Assembly: GCA_022578605.1 (NCBI GenBank)
Contig: MU394096.1
Coordinates: 62,001-126,000, forward strand
DNA: 64,000 nucleotides
Direction of reading: 5' to 3'
DNA from: Camillea tinctor
Taxonomy: Eukaryota > Ascomycota > Sordariomycetes > Xylariales > Xylariaceae
Shown here piece after piece: positions 61,380-64,000 of the stretch (the first letter of the stretch is position 1; each line of letters opens with the position of its first letter). The notes under the pieces are model-generated. The model saw nothing but the letters and a program-made list of their open reading frames with translations. It was not told the DNA's origin and searched no databases. The position numbers were made by a program, and so were the translations under genes.

Positions 61380-63605
61380 TTAACATTTCAAGTTGATGCC
61401 CTTCCTCATCTCCGACTCCCTGATCTCGAACATAACCTGTACGGTGACGAAGATCGCAATGCACGCTCCTACTAAGAAGGCGTAACCTGTATTATAAAAA
61501 AAACATATTAGCAAGTGATTCCGTTTTTCTCTTGTTTCTCCTGACAAGAAATCTTGTGACCAAACCTCCTAATTCAAAAGAGAGGGGGAGAGAAAGAGGA
61601 GGGTAGAGGGGTAAAGGCAAATAAAAAGAAAAGAAAAAAAGGTTACATACCAGAGAACGTACGAACAATCCCCTGGATAATCATCTGCAGACCGTCAAGC
61701 CCGACCGCGAAGCCGACCAGGTTCGCCGCCATCATCATGAAGACGTTGGCGACGGCGCCGACGCAGCACACCATGCGGTAGGCGGTGGGGGTGGCCTCCC
61801 ACCGGCGGCGGGGGAACGCGAAGCCGGCGGCCATCTCGGGCAGCATGAAGAGGACGACGAGCCAGCCCCAGATGAGCAGGCGCATCTGGATGTCGTGCCA
61901 GAGGGCGACGAAGGTGAAGACGAGCACGTACGTGAGCACGGAGCGGGCGGCGTCGCGCGCGGTGCGGAAGCTCGAGCCCCCGAGCGGCACGTAGATGTAG
62001 CGGATGCTCCAGCGGTAGAAGCTGCGGTGCCAGCTGCGCCAGAAGGCGAGCGTGCTCCAGTTGTCGCTGACGCAGCGGATCATGTTCTCGGGCGGGTCGA
62101 CGCCGTCGGCGAGCGCCCAGAGCCGGAACAGCCGCCACGGCAGCAGCAGCTTCAGCCAGATCATGTGCAGGTTGAAGTAGCTCAGGATGCTCAGCTGCGC
62201 CGCCGTGTAGTCGGCCCACACCGGGTGCGCTTTCGCGATCGCCTGCACGTAGTCGTAGTGCAGGATCACTTCCATGGCGAGGAGCGTGAGGGCGAAGCGC
62301 GCGCCGTAGCGCACGGTGCGCCAGGTCTCGATGCTGGCGGGGCGGTAGCGCAGCTGCGAGATGAAGTCGTTGAAGGTGATGATGGGCCCGGTGAGGTAGA
62401 GGGGCGCATAGATGGTGTAGGCGACGTAGTTGCGGAACGAGTAGTCCTTGGATTGCGCCGGGATGGAGACGCGGTCCCGTTCGCTGAGAAAAGACGGATC
62501 TAGCTGCTTCTTCTTAGGCCTATTAGAAGGGTTTCTCATATACTCATATATATTCCTATAATAGTACTAAGGAGAACTCACCTCGACAGGGCTATAGCTT
62601 CTCCGATCCAAGCTCCAGTAGTAGTCCAAGTTGAAGCTGATCAGACGTAGAACGGTGATGTTGAAGAGGATCTCCCATCGGCCCATGAGCCCGCCATGCT
62701 GATCCAACCACCTCCCCCAGCTAACCAGAGACCAATCGGCATCAAGCAAGGACTTCTGGGCTGGTGTCGAGGATATTAGCGACGCAATGGCTTCGAACTT
62801 ATAGCCCTTGCTCAGCTCGTTCGCAAAGAGTATACCGACGTTGAAAACCCACGTCGCAACGGGCACCGACTTTCGGGGCAGCGTGGTGGCGACCTGGTAG
62901 TTGAGATAAAGTAGGATGAGGATTTTGAAAGCCGAAAAGCCATGGAGCGCGATCAGATATACGATGGCAAAAACGAAATCGAAGGAAGCGCGCTGGTTGA
63001 GTCTCTGATCGGCCTCTTCCAGGGTCGGTCTCGAGTCCTGGCCGCTGGTGGTTACGGGGTATATGACGGTGTTGTATAGCTTTCGGAGAAGGGGGTGGAA
63101 TATGAGCAGGGCGGTCATGTAGGGGATGTTGGAGCGAAAGGTGTGGTATTGCGAATCAGAGGTATCCTTGAAGTTGTCTTTGGTGAGCTTCAGCTGTAAG
63201 TAGTCGTGAAAGTGACAAGTTGCTTACGATCTTGCGACCAGGAATCCATCCCTCTGAAAGGTAGGGCTCGTACTTTTTATAATGGGGGCCGTCGGCTGGT
63301 TAGGAAGAGGTCAATTACATGTAAATATGCGACAAGGGGGAAGCCCTACGTCTCGAGGCATCGTACGCTACCCAGAACATATAAGGGATGACGAAGGATA
63401 ATGTCAGGAAGTAGAGGAGGAACTCGGGCGTCTTCCATTTTGGGGGCGGCGCTCGACTGTTGAACTTGGAGGCTCGTTCTTTGCTAGCGACAGCATCGTC
63501 GCGTGCTTCGATGACGGCTTTGTACGGGGTCGCGGAAGGAGTGGTGAAGCGGGTGTCGAGAGTATCGAGATCGTAGATGCTCCGGAAGAAAGAGAGGGGG
63601 CTCAT
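61380..63605 (-). CDS. GUP1: Gup1, MBOAT-family O-acyltransferase (GPI-anchor remodelling)
   Basis: Five exons, 63605-63350, 63295-63228, 63166-62582, 62512-61651 and 61486-61380, encode 625 residues, a usual Gup1 length. Gup1 is an ER multispanning acyltransferase that re-acylates lyso-GPI anchors with a long fatty acid; loss affects lipid rafts and the cell wall. Family marks are YEPYLSEGWIPGRKI-DTSD, TFRSNIPYM, SLDRRSYSPVE-KKQLDPS, YVAYTIYAPLYLTGPIITFN, FWRSWHRSFYRWSIRYIYVP and the MBOAT histidine in FVALWHD (His509). The end RKGINLKC is typical. Exon 3 was set at 63166 so that GRKI meets DTSDSQYHTF, as in orthologues; upstream acceptors at 63194 and 63188 also fit in frame. Intron 3 ends with AAG rather than CAG. 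An in-frame ATG at 63665 would add 20 residues. Exon 4 is markedly GC-rich. Confidence 0.93.
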
Positions 63606-64000
63606 GGTGGGTTCTTCTATAAGGTCACCATCCCTTTTGGAAGAAAAAGATAGACGAAGAAGCAAAGATGATGATCAATTAGACAAGCCTAAGAAAAAGA
63701 AAAGAAGAAAAAAAAAGAAATAAGGCTTTGCGATATGCGTTTCTGTGGTTCTAGACCTTTATTATTATCCTAGTAAGTACATCGTGTGGTTGTGGTGGTG
63801 GTTGTGGTGGTGGTGGTTTTGGCCTTGGTTGTGTTGTACAATACGTAGTAATGTAGTAATGTAGTAATCGGGTCAAGACAATTTGCTGTCCAGTAACTTG
63901 GCAGTTCAGGGACAGTACTACACTGCATATCCATGTAAGTCAAGGGGATGAGGACGGGGATGAGGATGTACTCTATTTAGTTAAAGGAGGGAGAGATCTC
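63606..64000. other. Upstream region of GUP1 to the right edge
   Basis: About 400 bp. It contains an A/G-rich tract at 63690-63720 and a GTG/GGT-rich repeat at 63784-63830. It should carry the GUP1 leader and promoter (minus strand). No gene is seen. Confidence 0.6.

Noticed and set aside
61895..62503. 202-codon plus-strand frame across GUP1 exon 4, and a similar 174-codon minus frame at 61695-62219
   Set aside because: Frames created by GC-rich third positions of GUP1; Arg/Ala/Val-biased without family features.
1..64000. Biosynthetic gene cluster or giant mobile element (Starship-type) carrying accessory genes
   Set aside because: No polyketide synthase, NRPS, terpene synthase, tyrosine recombinase or transposase domain was seen; the genes are dispersed housekeeping types.

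Overview
The window is nuclear DNA of a filamentous ascomycete (Pezizomycotina). Short phase-consistent spliceosomal introns (50-90 nt, GTAAGT-like donors, CTAAC/CTAAT branch sites), long pyrimidine-rich leaders, abundant microsatellites and the recurrent intergenic palindrome AGGTACCTAGGTACC point that way. The gene set fits a Sordariomycete, possibly Xylariales; that placement is an inference from style, not a phylogeny. No bacterial operon, phage, CRISPR array or biosynthetic cluster is visible.

I support eleven protein genes. Left to right they are: a truncated D-serine dehydratase/D-threonine aldolase-like gene (minus, runs off the left edge); TAF1, the largest TFIID subunit (plus); an Rlm1/RlmA-type MADS-box factor (plus); an Msb1/Mug8-domain morphogenesis protein (minus); uracil-DNA glycosylase (minus); an Mtm1/SLC25A39-type mitochondrial carrier (minus); an FBXO9/Hrt3-type F-box protein (plus); an unrecognised 313-residue protein (minus); an unrecognised 665-residue Pezizomycotina-type protein (plus); a FAR-17a/AIG1-like multispanning membrane protein (plus); and the MBOAT protein GUP1 (minus). 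Splice junctions were worked out by eye and every junction closes in frame. These are mostly dispersed housekeeping genes. A loose theme is cell-wall and polarity control (RlmA, Msb1-like, Gup1), but there is no sign of co-regulation.

Gene density is low. Gene-free stretches of 11.7 kb (before the MADS gene), 8.5 kb, 5.8 kb, 5.3 kb and 4.5 kb carry simple repeats and a few structured elements. The structured elements are the most interesting part: a 536-bp foldback element with two 122-bp arms about 91% identical (33604-34139); a 252-bp MITE-like element with about 35-bp terminal inverted repeats and a 5-bp target duplication (27465-27716); and a tRNA-like, SINE-like element with A- and B-box matches, a tandem 75-bp duplication and a T20 tail (about 26800-27010). 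All three non-autonomous elements lie in the gene-poor blocks flanking the Msb1-like gene.

Other points of note are a GC-AG intron in the D-serine dehydratase-like gene; an intron that splits the TAF1 zinc knuckle; a possible mitochondrial/nuclear dual start in uracil-DNA glycosylase built on a 9-bp tandem repeat; three stacked 3' splice sites in GUP1; a paired CRE (TGACGTCA) before the 313-residue gene; and a six-fold CCAAT array in the divergent carrier/F-box promoter. I found no clear new biological system; the strongest unknowns are the two conserved-looking orphan proteins and the foldback element.
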